Assembly (NCBI RefSeq): GCF_018100785.1
Contig: NZ_JAGJEC010000001.1
Coordinates: 620,001 to 684,000, forward strand
Length of the DNA stretch: 64,000 nt
Origin: Maribacter sp. MMG018
Lineage (GTDB): Bacteria; Bacteroidota; Bacteroidia; Flavobacteriales; Flavobacteriaceae
Reading direction: 5' to 3'
Below, in pieces: positions 7,905-17,342 of this stretch. The position numbers and the translations under genes are program-made. Each line of letters starts with the position of its first letter. Positions within the stretch are counted from its first letter, which is position 1. The notes beneath the pieces were generated by a model that searched no databases, was not told where the DNA came from, and saw nothing but the letters and a program-made list of their open reading frames with translations.

Positions 7905-9270
7905 TTTTACACTAAGCCTTTGCCCTGAGTGTTTAAGAAGGGTGGATGCCAAGATTATTTTTGAAAATGAAAAGGTATATATGCTAAAACGTTGCCCTGA
8001 GCACGGAGCCTCAAAAGTGCTTATTGCCGACGATATCGAATATTACAAGAATATCCGAAACTACAACAAAGCATCGGAGTACCCGAAAACCTTTAATACG
8101 AAAACACATTACGGTTGCCCCTACGATTGTGGCCTATGCCCCGATCACGAACAGCATTCGTGCCTAACCGTGGTGGAGTTAACGGACCGTTGCAACCTTA
8201 CCTGCCCGACTTGCTATGCCGGGTCATCGCCCACCTATGGCAGGCACCGTACATTGGCGGAGGTAAAATCGATGTTGGATGCCATCGTAAAGAACGAAGG
8301 CGAACCCGATGTTGTACAGCTTAGCGGTGGCGAGCCCACCCTACACCCCGAGTTCTTTGAAATTCTTGACTACTGTAAAACTTTGCCCATTCGCCATTTG
8401 ATGGTGAACACCAACGGTATAAAAATTGCGAAGGACTATGGGTTTGCCGAGAAACTGGCCACCTATATGCCCGATTTTGAGATTTACCTGCAGTTCGATT
8501 CTTTGAACAACGAAGTTTTACAAACCCTACGTGGGGCAGATTTGGCCGATATCCGTTTAAAGGCCCTGGAACACCTAAATAGGCTGAACCTTTCCACAAC
8601 CTTGGTGGTTACGCTTCAAAAAGGCCTTAACGACCATGAAATGGGCGAGACCATAAATTTTGCCCTTCGTCAAAAATGTGTGCGGGGAGTTACCTTTCAG
8701 CCCACACAAATTGCAGGGCGTTTAGAGAATTTTGATGTCGATGAAAATAGAATTACCCTCACCGAGGTACGTAGAAAAATACTGGAGCAGTCCCCTATTT
8801 TTGAACCCGACGACCTAATACCGGTACCCTGTAACCCCGATGCCCTGGTCATGGCCTATGCCTTAAAGATAGATGGAGAAGTAAGCCCTTTGACCCGATA
8901 TATAAATCCGGACGATCTATTGAACGAAGGAAAAAATACGATCATCTACGAGCAAGACGAGCAACTGCACGGAAAAATGATCGCCCTTTTTAGCACTGGC
9001 AATTCGGTAGAGAAAGCTTCGGAAAACCTACAGAGCATTATGTGCTGCCTACCGGAAATAGATGCCCCGGACCTGGGGTACGACAACCTTTTTCGGATCA
9101 TCATAATGCAGTTCGTAGACGCCCACAATTTTGATGTGAGGGCGATCAAAAAGTCATGTGTCCATATCGTGAACAAAGACAATAAGATAATCCCTTTTGA
9201 AACGATGAACCTTTTTTATAGGGATGATAAAATAAACCGATTGAAAGAACTACAAAACGAAATACCATGA
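7876..9270 (+). CDS. Radical SAM enzyme of the MJ0619/tetraether lipid synthase (Tes)-like family
   Basis: The SAM-cleaving cluster motif is Cys106-x3-Cys110-x2-Cys113 (TDRCNLTCPTCYAG), followed by LSGGEPTLHPEF. In front are extra Cys motifs typical of the MJ0619 group: Cys16/Cys19 (CPEC), Cys40 (CPEHG) and Cys81/85/88/96 (GCPYDCGLCPDHEQHSC), likely further metal sites. Further Cys occur late (CC near residue 390). Archaeal Tes joins lipid tails by C-C bonds, and bacterial homologues have been linked to membrane-spanning lipids. Linkage to an Lgt-like protein supports a lipid substrate, which is an inference. The length (464 residues) is near that of bacterial members. Confidence 0.85.
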   Translation: MPEKNYVYYDFTLSLCPECLRRVDAKIIFENEKVYMLKRCPEHGASKVLIADDIEYYKNIRNYNKASEYPKTFNTKTHYGCPYDCGLCPDHEQHSCLTVVELTDRCNLTCPTCYAGSSPTYGRHRTLAEVKSMLDAIVKNEGEPDVVQLSGGEPTLHPEFFEILDYCKTLPIRHLMVNTNGIKIAKDYGFAEKLATYMPDFEIYLQFDSLNNEVLQTLRGADLADIRLKALEHLNRLNLSTTLVVTLQKGLNDHEMGETINFALRQKCVRGVTFQPTQIAGRLENFDVDENRITLTEVRRKILEQSPIFEPDDLIPVPCNPDALVMAYALKIDGEVSPLTRYINPDDLLNEGKNTIIYEQDEQLHGKMIALFSTGNSVEKASENLQSIMCCLPEIDAPDLGYDNLFRIIIMQFVDAHNFDVRAIKKSCVHIVNKDNKIIPFETMNLFYRDDKINRLKELQNEIP

Positions 9271-9482
9271 TCCATTTACCCTTAGAAGTTGGAAGCCTAG
9301 ACGGCCTGTTCTTCTTCCTTTTTTTAATCATGTTCGGCCCCGCGATTCTTTTTCTTATCATCGGGGTGATCTTGTTGTTAAAACATAAAAAGAAGGCCGG
9401 TAAGATATTCGTTATTCTTTCCGGGGTCTACTTGCTTATTAGCTTAGGTGTTTGCGGCACTATTATGATGAGTATGCCATAG
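9267..9482 (+). CDS. Small membrane protein, third gene of the Lgt-like/radical SAM cluster
   Basis: This 71-residue protein has two hydrophobic helices (about 13-38 and 46-68) separated by a basic loop (KHKKKAGK). Its ATG overlaps the TGA of the radical SAM gene (ATGA), a classic coupled start. Family not recognised. The position suggests an accessory or anchoring role for the upstream enzymes, but nothing in the sequence proves this. The next gene is convergent and begins two bases later. Confidence 0.65.
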   Translation: MIHLPLEVGSLDGLFFFLFLIMFGPAILFLIIGVILLLKHKKKAGKIFVILSGVYLLISLGVCGTIMMSMP

Positions 9483-9484
9483 CC

Positions 9485-11890
9485 CTATATTCTGCTATCC
9501 TCCTCTGTGCTCTTTCTCTTTTGGTTGTCACGAATTTTCGTGTTCCCGAACTTATACCTAAAACCAAAGACAAAAAGTCTTTTTTCGCTTCTAGAGAACG
9601 TGCTGTTGTTCTGGTTTAGATAGTTTCGGGTAGAAAAAATATTACCGTCATTGAAAATATCTTCCACGCCTAAAGAAATACTGGCCTTTTTGTTCCATAT
9701 CGTCTTTCTAAAAGATAGCCCTAGCTCACTAGTAGACTCTCTTTCAGAGTTGCCATAAACAGTTGGTGCCAAATACCTAAATGTTATATCCGCAAAAAGC
9801 GATTTGTCCTTTAACAGGGTGAAATAATTATTGGCAACAAAATATGCGGTCATGATATTATTTTCCAACAAGTTTCCTGAATCCAAGTCTATAAAGCCGT
9901 TTTCTTTATAGAAATAACTCAATAAAACATAGGTGTCCCAGAAATTCGTCCATCTTTTGTTTATCCTAAAATCTATGCCATAGCTTTGGTTAGACTCTAA
10001 ATTGGTGCTTACGAACCTTAGTAAATTACTGTCGTTATCTTGAACGACTTGCTCAAAAAAGTCGTCTTTTTTAGCCAAGTAAAACAGTTCTACCGTGTAA
10101 GATTTGTCATAGGTATACCCCAAAGAAATATAGTTTCTGGTCGTTGGTTTTAGGTAGGGGTTTCCTTCCACAACGGCATTGTTGCTCTGAAAATATTGAA
10201 ACGGATTTAAATCGTCGTACCTAGGTCTTGTAATTCTACGGTAGTATTTAAGGTTTAAATCGTTCTTTTCACTTAATTCATGTTGTACCGATATGGATGG
10301 AAAAAATTCTAAATATGAATTTTTAATGGGAGCAAGGTTCGTTTCTAAATTACCTTTTGTTTCGGTATATTCTGACCTTAGGCCTACATTCAGTTGCCAT
10401 TTTTTCCAATTGTTGTTTAAACTTACATAGGCCGCCATAATACTTTCATCATATGAAAACAGGCCTTCTTCCGTAGGGTCTATTCCCGGTTGGTTACGAT
10501 CAAACCCTTCTTGTAACACCTTTGATTCTGAATTAATGCCGGCATAGCGCAATCCTGTTTCTAGTTTTGATGATTTTTTTATCGGCGTAGCATAGTCCAA
10601 TTGAAAAGTATAAAGTGCCGTTTTTTGTCCGGAATTCGTGGTAAAATCATTGGCTCCGGTAACGGTTCCGTCCAAATCAAAAAAATCGGTATTTATTTCT
10701 TGTCCCCGGTCGTAATCATAATAGGTAAAATGGTTACTAAAGGAAATTTCCGCCCCTTCTCGTTTTAACTTATGTGTCCAATCTAAATAATAAGAGGTGT
10801 TATAGACTTCATAATCGGAATTGTTGTCGGTAGAAAAACTTGAATTCAAATCTCCGTTGGGATCAGAAATTAAAGTTTGTGAGGTTATATACCTATTGGC
10901 GGGTGTAGAAAACGTGTTTATCGTAGATATACTAAGGTTGTTTCTTGCGTTGATCCGATAATCAAAAAATGCATTTACATTATGGTGTTTGCCTTTAGAA
11001 ACGGTGCTCTGTTCAGCGGTCCATATTTCATCAACAACATTGTTTTCAAAAAAATTGGTGATATCCGTATATCGGTTCAATCTTTTGTCGGCCCTAAAAC
11101 TGTAGGTAATGGAAAAATCGGTCTTTTCTCCCTTAAAAAAATGGTCGGTGCCCAGCATATGTTTTGCAAACACCCCTTGGGTATATCGGTTATAGACAGA
11201 TCCATTATAACCTGCGATCAGGTTTTTCTTCATTTTTATATCTAACAACATTCCGCCTTCGGCACTATATTTTGCCGGAGGGTTAAGAACCACTTCTACC
11301 GCCTCTACATTGCTTGCAGAGCTTCCCGATAGTAGGTTAATAATATCCTCTTGGGGAATGTTCACTTTTTTGCCGTTGATCATTACCCCAATATTGGTAC
11401 TGCCCTTTATGCTTATCTTGTCGTTTACGATAATTACGCCCGGTGTTCTCTTTACAACGCTCCAAATATCGCTATCGGAAAGAGAGGTGTTCTCTATATT
11501 GAAAACCACACGGTCCGCCTTTTGTTCTATTGTAGGTTTTTTGTAGCTCACCACTACCTCGTCTAAAACCTCTTCGGTCTGTTCTATGATCAATCTGTCG
11601 ACATCAATATCGGAGGTAACCGAAATTTTTTTTATTACAGAAAAGTTGTCCAAATAACTCGCGGACAACAAATAGGTTCCTTTTTCAACATTGTTCAACT
11701 CAAAAAAACCTTCTTCGTTCGTGGCCGTACCGGCCAGCAAAACGGTATCGGTAGATTGAAGCAAAACATTCGCAAAAATTAAAGGTTGATCATTAGAATC
11801 TAAAACTCTTCCCTTAACACTAAACTCTTGGGCCTTAGCAAAGGAAAACAACAATGTAAAAATTAAAAATAAACTAAAATTCCTGTTCAT
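9485..11890 (-). CDS. Outer-membrane beta-barrel protein with carboxypeptidase-regulatory domain (paralogue 1)
   Basis: The domains of this 801-residue protein are, in order, a signal peptide ending FAKAQ, a carboxypeptidase-regulatory-like beta domain (about 22-105, VKGRVLDSNDQPLIFANVLL), a TonB-receptor-like plug (about 115-215, ending NPPAKYSAEGGMLLDI), and a long 'outer membrane beta-barrel family' (OMP_b-brl_3) barrel that ends in a Phe/Tyr-rich strand. A SusD partner and regulators are absent, so this is not a standard polysaccharide locus. The substrate is unknown; OMP_b-brl_3 members may transport iron chelates or other small ligands. It lies 92 bp after a paralogue on the same strand. 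Confidence 0.85.
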   Translation of the reverse strand: MNRNFSLFLIFTLLFSFAKAQEFSVKGRVLDSNDQPLIFANVLLQSTDTVLLAGTATNEEGFFELNNVEKGTYLLSASYLDNFSVIKKISVTSDIDVDRLIIEQTEEVLDEVVVSYKKPTIEQKADRVVFNIENTSLSDSDIWSVVKRTPGVIIVNDKISIKGSTNIGVMINGKKVNIPQEDIINLLSGSSASNVEAVEVVLNPPAKYSAEGGMLLDIKMKKNLIAGYNGSVYNRYTQGVFAKHMLGTDHFFKGEKTDFSITYSFRADKRLNRYTDITNFFENNVVDEIWTAEQSTVSKGKHHNVNAFFDYRINARNNLSISTINTFSTPANRYITSQTLISDPNGDLNSSFSTDNNSDYEVYNTSYYLDWTHKLKREGAEISFSNHFTYYDYDRGQEINTDFFDLDGTVTGANDFTTNSGQKTALYTFQLDYATPIKKSSKLETGLRYAGINSESKVLQEGFDRNQPGIDPTEEGLFSYDESIMAAYVSLNNNWKKWQLNVGLRSEYTETKGNLETNLAPIKNSYLEFFPSISVQHELSEKNDLNLKYYRRITRPRYDDLNPFQYFQSNNAVVEGNPYLKPTTRNYISLGYTYDKSYTVELFYLAKKDDFFEQVVQDNDSNLLRFVSTNLESNQSYGIDFRINKRWTNFWDTYVLLSYFYKENGFIDLDSGNLLENNIMTAYFVANNYFTLLKDKSLFADITFRYLAPTVYGNSERESTSELGLSFRKTIWNKKASISLGVEDIFNDGNIFSTRNYLNQNNSTFSRSEKRLFVFGFRYKFGNTKIRDNQKRKSTEEDSRI

Positions 11891-11982
11891 AAATTAATAG
11901 AAGGTAAAGGCCTAAAAATATAAAATATTCGGAAATTACTTACGAAAAAATGTAACTGATATAGTACAAAAAAGGAACGGGT

Positions 11983-14391
11983 CTATTCTGATTGCAAACG
12001 GTCTCTTTCTTCTTTCTCTATTTCTCGTTTGTTGTCGTCCAGCCTAAAGTTTCCAAAATTATAGGTAAACCCAATTCGGAAGTTTTGGGTTTCTTCTACT
12101 GACTTAAAGGCATTGTTCTGGTTTAAGTATTTAGAGGTATTCCATGGGTTGGCCCCGCCTAAAATATCATTTACCGACAAACTGATCTGAGCCCTTCTGT
12201 TCCATAAAGATTTTTGTAGACCAAGGGTAAGGTTTGTTGTTTCGTTCTGTTTATTGGAGCCTGCCAAAAAACCGGACAGGTACGTAAGCCCCAATTCTCC
12301 CTTAAACGTGCCGTCTTGCGACAGTGTTACGTAATTGGTGAGATCCAAGTAAAAACCGTTGACCTCATTTTTTGCAGATACTTCGTCGCTCTCCAAGGCC
12401 AAAAAGGTCTCGTCTTCATGAAAAATGGAAATATAGCTATAGAGATACCAATAATTGGTGATAGATTTTCCATAATTAAAATCGAAACCATACGACGTGC
12501 TGCCCAGTACATTCTGCGAGCTGTCTATTAGCACCAGGTTATCGTTGTCTTGAAAAGACAACGTAGAAATATAGTTGCCATTGTCCCGGTAGTAAAAGTC
12601 GAAGAAATATTCTTGGTTCAGGGTATAGTTAAGATTAAAGTTGTTACTGAAACTTGGCTGTAAATAAGGGTTTCCTTCATAAAAAATATTCTCGCTTATA
12701 AAGGTTTTAAAGGGGTTTAGGTCTTCATATCTGGGGCGCTTTACTTTTCTTGAATAATCAAAGGACAAACTGTGGTTTTCATTTATGGAATGAAGTAAAT
12801 AAAAAGAGGGAAACAGTTCAAAATAGTCCAAATTGTTAACCTCGGAAAGTACCAAGGAGTTTCCCGAGCTTTGTGTCTGTTCTGCCCTAAGACCGGCCTT
12901 TACGCTCCATTTTTCCCAATCTTTGGAAAAACTCATATAGGCCGCATAAACATCTTCGTCGTACAGGTAATTGTCCGATAGATCAGAAACATATTCCCTT
13001 CCATTGTTCTGGGTATAAAAATTAAGCAGGCTTTTAGAATTTATAAGAGATGTTTTTATACCTGCCTCAATACCGACTTCTCCCAACTGGCCACTATAGT
13101 CTACCTGTGCCGTAATAATTTCAATGTCTTGCTCTTCATCCGTAAAAAAACCATAATCACGTATAAATGTGCCGTCGGGTCTAAAATAATCGGATCTGGC
13201 ATCTTGTGTTCTCGACTGATCAAAATTGGTGTAATGCCCATTAATACTAATAGATCCGTTCTCTTTAAAATAATGTTTAAAGGTAAGATCCCCAGAAATG
13301 TTGTTTTTGGCCTCGTCCAACTTACTGGCCGTAGTAGAAGTAGAATCTAGCAAACCTTGCCCGTTTACCATAGTGGTGTACTGAAAATTATCATATTCCC
13401 TGTCCGGAGATATCTGTGCATTCGATGTTAGGTTTATTGTATTTCTATCATCAAACTCATAATCTACCACGATTCCCGCATTATGGGTCTTAAACCTATT
13501 GGTCTTATCAAAATCGGTATTCCATCTAGAAAAAATACCGTCATCGTTCATGAAATTGGTTTCATTTATAAGGTCTTTAAAGTCTTTTCTGGGGGCATAT
13601 GAATAGCTAGCATTAAGGTTTAGCTTTTTTGTTTTATAAAAGTGCGAGGTGCCAAAATTAAATTTAGAAAAAACACCTTGTGTGTAATTGGTGCTAATGT
13701 TGCCTTTATACCCAAGAGAAATGTTTTTGCTGGTAACAATGTTCAACACCGCACCACCCTCTGCATCATACTTTGCCGGTGGATTGTTTATTACTTCTAT
13801 GGACTTTATGTTTTCCCCTTGGTAATTTTCCAAAAGGCTTCTTATTTCTTCTGAAGAAAGCTGAACCTTACGGTCATTTATATAAACAACAGCTGGTTGG
13901 TTTCTTATCTGTAATTCGTCTTGCAAGGTTATTACACCTGGGGTCTGGCTTAAGATATCCCAAGAATTGCTTTGTGAAAGCACGGAGTTTTCTACATTGA
14001 ACACCAAACGGTCTACCTTACGCTCTACCTTTGGCCTATTGCTGAAAACTACGACCTCATCCAGTTCTTCTACCTGTTGCGGAATAACCAAGGCCCCTAT
14101 TTTGATATCTTTATCTATATCCAAAGGAAGGTCTTTAGAAACTTGCCCAATATAACTTGCCTTTAACAAGTAAAGCCCCGGTTGAATATTCTCGATAACA
14201 AATGCACCGTTCTCATCGGCCGAAGAACCGTTTACCATAGTACCGTCTTCGGAATCGAGTAGAAAAGCCGAAGCAAACGGAATAGGGGTTCCGGACTCGT
14301 CCTTAATAGTTCCGGAGAGCTGAAAAGACTGACACATCGCTTCTTGAAAAAATCCTATAGCGATGATGAAAAATAGGAGTAATGGCCTCAC
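11983..14391 (-). CDS. Outer-membrane beta-barrel protein with carboxypeptidase-regulatory domain (paralogue 2)
   Basis: This 802-residue protein has the same layout as its downstream neighbour: signal peptide ending EAMCQ, regulatory beta domain (about 23-105), plug with VDRLVFNVENSVL, TPGVI and NNPPAKYDAEGGAVLNI, then barrel with NYTQGVFSKFNFGTSHFYK, matching NRYTQGVFAKHMLGTDHFFK in the other copy. The pair is clearly a tandem duplication that has diverged. The C-termini differ after the last strand (IEKEERDRLQSE here). The first copy transcribed is this one, and the two may share a promoter upstream of 14391, although none is obvious. Confidence 0.85.
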   Translation of the reverse strand: MRPLLLFFIIAIGFFQEAMCQSFQLSGTIKDESGTPIPFASAFLLDSEDGTMVNGSSADENGAFVIENIQPGLYLLKASYIGQVSKDLPLDIDKDIKIGALVIPQQVEELDEVVVFSNRPKVERKVDRLVFNVENSVLSQSNSWDILSQTPGVITLQDELQIRNQPAVVYINDRKVQLSSEEIRSLLENYQGENIKSIEVINNPPAKYDAEGGAVLNIVTSKNISLGYKGNISTNYTQGVFSKFNFGTSHFYKTKKLNLNASYSYAPRKDFKDLINETNFMNDDGIFSRWNTDFDKTNRFKTHNAGIVVDYEFDDRNTINLTSNAQISPDREYDNFQYTTMVNGQGLLDSTSTTASKLDEAKNNISGDLTFKHYFKENGSISINGHYTNFDQSRTQDARSDYFRPDGTFIRDYGFFTDEEQDIEIITAQVDYSGQLGEVGIEAGIKTSLINSKSLLNFYTQNNGREYVSDLSDNYLYDEDVYAAYMSFSKDWEKWSVKAGLRAEQTQSSGNSLVLSEVNNLDYFELFPSFYLLHSINENHSLSFDYSRKVKRPRYEDLNPFKTFISENIFYEGNPYLQPSFSNNFNLNYTLNQEYFFDFYYRDNGNYISTLSFQDNDNLVLIDSSQNVLGSTSYGFDFNYGKSITNYWYLYSYISIFHEDETFLALESDEVSAKNEVNGFYLDLTNYVTLSQDGTFKGELGLTYLSGFLAGSNKQNETTNLTLGLQKSLWNRRAQISLSVNDILGGANPWNTSKYLNQNNAFKSVEETQNFRIGFTYNFGNFRLDDNKREIEKEERDRLQSE

Positions 14392-14529
14392 TTTTAATTT
14401 GGTTGAACATCAAATCTAACAAAATATTACCGTTTTTCTTTACAAATTTTGTAATCCGTTTTTTAGGGTGTTACATTCACACCATTTTTATTTCAACGAT
14501 ACCACATTCAATGTCCATTTAAATTAGAT

Positions 14530-14537
14530 TATATTTG
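14530..14537 (+). promoter_or_regulatory. -7 box of the lepA promoter
   Basis: TATATTTG matches TAnnTTTG exactly and lies 64 bases before the lepA ATG chosen at 14602. It is in the 198-bp gap between lepA and the divergent outer-membrane gene. Confidence 0.45.
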
Positions 14538-14601
14538 CAGTTGCTTTTAAAAACCCTTATTAATCCTGTTTTTATTAGCTTTATCCTTTTTGCCAATTGC
14601 T

Positions 14602-16398
14602 ATGAAAAACATTCGTAATTTTTGCATTATTGCCCATATAGACCACGGTAAAAGTACCTTGGCGGACAGACTTTTGGATTTTACCGGTTCGGTGACCGAG
14701 AGAGAGAAAAAAGAGCAATTATTGGATAATATGGACCTGGAACGTGAGCGGGGCATTACCATTAAGAGCCATGCCATACAAATGGACTATATATACAAGG
14801 GCGAAAAATATATCTTGAACCTTATTGACACCCCTGGGCATGTAGATTTTTCCTATGAGGTCTCGCGATCCATTGCTGCCTGTGAAGGGGCCCTTTTGGT
14901 AGTGGATGCCGCACAGAGTATACAGGCACAGACTATTTCCAATTTATATTTGGCCCTAGAGAACGACCTAGAGATTATTCCTGTTTTGAACAAGGTAGAT
15001 CTGCCAAGCGCCAACCCAGAGGAAGTAACCGACGATATTGTGGACCTGTTGGGTTGTAAGCCCGAAGAGGTGATCCCTGCCAGTGCCAAGACCGGTATTG
15101 GTATCGAAGAAATATTGAGTGCCATTATAGAACGCGTACCCGCCCCACAAGGTAATTCGGATGAGCCTTTGCAAGCATTGGTATTCGACTCTGTTTACAA
15201 CCCCTTTCGTGGGGTAGAGACCTATTTTAGGGTCGTAAACGGAGCAATTAAAAAGAATCAAAAGATTAAGTTTGTCGCTACCGACAAGAGCTATTTTGCA
15301 GATGAAATAGGTACTTTAAAATTAACACAACACCCTAAACAGGTTATTAATACAGGTGATGTAGGGTATTTGATTACCGGTATCAAAGACGCAAGAGAGG
15401 TAAAAGTTGGTGATACCATTACCGATGCAGACAACCCAACAAAAAACCCGATAGCAGGTTTTGAAGATGTAAAACCTATGGTTTTCGCCGGTATCTATCC
15501 TGTGGATACCGAAGACTTTGAAGAACTGCGTTCTTCGATGGAAAAACTGCAATTGAACGATGCTTCTTTGGTCTTTACACCAGAAAGTAGTGCCGCCCTT
15601 GGTTTCGGTTTCCGTTGTGGCTTTCTTGGAATGTTGCACATGGAAATTATTCAAGAACGTCTAGAGCGCGAGTTTAATATGACCGTGATCACTACCGTTC
15701 CGAACGTTAGTTACCACGCCTATACTAGAAAAGACCCAAATACCCCATTAATAGTAAACAACCCCAGTGATCTTCCAGATCCTTCAACTATAGACAGGGT
15801 AGAGGAGCCTTATATAAAAGCGACCATCATTACCAAGTCTGACTTTGTAGGTAACGTTATGTCTCTTTGTATCGAAAAAAGGGGACAGATTACCAATCAG
15901 ACCTATTTGACGACAGAGCGGGTAGAATTAAATTTTGATATGCCATTGGCAGAAATTGTTTTTGATTTCTACGACCGTCTAAAGACCGTATCAAAAGGGT
16001 ACGCCTCTTTCGATTATGCCCCAATTGGTATGCGGGTATCAAAATTGGTTCGTGTAGATATTCTGCTGAACGGGCAAACCGTTGATGCCCTGTCTGCCCT
16101 GATACATTTTGACAGTGCCTCTACCATTGGTAAAAAGATGTGCGAAAAACTGAAAGAACTGATTCCAAGGCAACAGTTCGATATTCCGATACAGGCCGCC
16201 ATTGGTTCTAAAATTATTTCTAGGGAAACCATAAAGGCCCTTCGTAAAGATGTGACCGCCAAGTGTTATGGTGGTGATATTTCTAGAAAAAGAAAATTGT
16301 TGGAAAAACAGAAGAAAGGTAAAAAACGTATGCGCCAAGTAGGTAACGTAGAAATACCGCAAGAGGCATTTATGGCCGTATTAAAACTAAACGATTAA
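14602..16398 (+). CDS. lepA: Elongation factor 4 (LepA), ribosomal back-translocase GTPase
   Basis: LepA is a GTPase that acts on stalled or initiating ribosomes. The GTP-binding motifs are [10 protein letters not shown] (G1), GITIKSH (G2), [15 protein letters not shown] (G3), NKVDLP (G4) and SAKTG (G5). The later domains include the LepA-specific C-terminus ([43 protein letters not shown]), which separates it from EF-G. I take MKNIRNF as the start (598 residues), as in the family; an in-frame ATG four codons earlier is possible. A strong terminator follows directly. Confidence 0.97.
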   Translation: MKNIRNFCIIAHIDHGKSTLADRLLDFTGSVTEREKKEQLLDNMDLERERGITIKSHAIQMDYIYKGEKYILNLIDTPGHVDFSYEVSRSIAACEGALLVVDAAQSIQAQTISNLYLALENDLEIIPVLNKVDLPSANPEEVTDDIVDLLGCKPEEVIPASAKTGIGIEEILSAIIERVPAPQGNSDEPLQALVFDSVYNPFRGVETYFRVVNGAIKKNQKIKFVATDKSYFADEIGTLKLTQHPKQVINTGDVGYLITGIKDAREVKVGDTITDADNPTKNPIAGFEDVKPMVFAGIYPVDTEDFEELRSSMEKLQLNDASLVFTPESSAALGFGFRCGFLGMLHMEIIQERLEREFNMTVITTVPNVSYHAYTRKDPNTPLIVNNPSDLPDPSTIDRVEEPYIKATIITKSDFVGNVMSLCIEKRGQITNQTYLTTERVELNFDMPLAEIVFDFYDRLKTVSKGYASFDYAPIGMRVSKLVRVDILLNGQTVDALSALIHFDSASTIGKKMCEKLKELIPRQQFDIPIQAAIGSKIISRETIKALRKDVTAKCYGGDISRKRKLLEKQKKGKKRMRQVGNVEIPQEAFMAVLKLND

Positions 16399-16400
16399 AA

Positions 16401-16433
16401 AAAGTCCCTTACGTTCAATCCGTAAGGGACTTT
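16401..16433. terminator. Bidirectional terminator between lepA and the lipocalin-like gene
   Basis: The 13-bp arms AAAGTCCCTTACG and CGTAAGGGACTTT pair perfectly around a seven-base loop, with an A-run before and a T-run after. It sits three bases past the lepA stop and also faces the convergent lipoprotein gene. Confidence 0.85.
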
Positions 16434-16455
16434 TTACTTTTATAAAGCCTCCGCC

Positions 16456-16824
16456 TTATTTTTTAATGGCAATCATAAACCCATCTTTTTCCAAAGTGGT
16501 ATATCCCAATTGCTCCCCTATGGTAAATGTTTCATCGGAACGTACGTCCCCTTCATAGTCTACCTCGTAACCCTCATCGGATTTTGTCCAACTAAACGTG
16601 GTCTCCGCATCAATTCGACCATTGGTCATCTCTTTGTACTCTCCCGTATGATTTGCTTTAAAAAGCCATACATCTTCATTGGTAGTAGTTTCGCCTCCCT
16701 CTGGGGTATAACTAGATTCGCTCACCCAAGTTCCAACAATTTCATCCAAGTCATCATCATCTTTTGAACAATTGGTAAAGACAACTGTACTAGCCATGGC
16801 AAAAAATAAAATGATTCTTTTCAT
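16456..16824 (-). CDS. Lipocalin-like lipoprotein
   Basis: This small lipoprotein (122 residues) has signal MKRIILFFAMASTVVFTNC, lipobox FTNC, and an Asp-rich linker (SKDDDDLDE). The mature part starts IVGTWVSES, the mark of the lipocalin-like domain common in Bacteroidota, and continues as short beta strands (VWLFKANHTGEYKEMT, TFSWTKSDEGYEVDYEGD). Ligand and role unknown. It is a single gene with a long non-coding region upstream. Confidence 0.7.
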   Translation of the reverse strand: MKRIILFFAMASTVVFTNCSKDDDDLDEIVGTWVSESSYTPEGGETTTNEDVWLFKANHTGEYKEMTNGRIDAETTFSWTKSDEGYEVDYEGDVRSDETFTIGEQLGYTTLEKDGFMIAIKK

Positions 16825-17342
16825 AATAATTATGGATTAAAGTTTACTAAAATCGAATTACTACAAAAACGCATGGTGCTTTCAAATATTGTCAGAAAAT
16901 AATACATATTTATTGTCCTTTTTAGGTTGGTCGTAGGTATGCAAAAAAAGAATAATCCTGTTGGTTATCCGTTCTCCTTTACCCAATTACAGAGGAAATT
17001 GCTTTTCATACAACCACTTTCTCCACGGCACATTTTTTACCCGTCTTACCTTCTGGCGCCGGTGAACTGGCCCCAAGGAAAATAACGACTTACATTGCAT
17101 GTTTTACGGCGGAACTCCGTATTATTCCCATCCGAACAAACCCTATCTTCATTTGAAAACAGGGTGACGACCAATTGGGGCCGTCAGGTAAGGATATGCC
17201 TATATCGGCACTATATTTTTGTAGCCTGTTTGCCGGCCAAAACACATAATCGCCCCAAAAGAGCTAGTCCTTGACATTCGGAAAATACCGGACTTCGAAA
17301 TACCATGTATTTTACTAACTTCATTGTCTAAATCTGTTCATA
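16825..17342. other. 518-bp intergenic region
   Basis: No convincing gene or RNA fold was seen. A possible plus-strand -7 box, TATTTTTG (17214-17221), lies 121 bases before the glycosidase start. The middle (about 17010-17270) is richer in G+C than most gaps here, so it may be decayed coding DNA, but no frame reads as a known family. Confidence 0.4.

Noticed and set aside
12316-14155. Antisense open frames across the second outer-membrane gene
   Set aside because: They are shadows of the real minus-strand gene, which has full domain structure; none has a recognisable motif.
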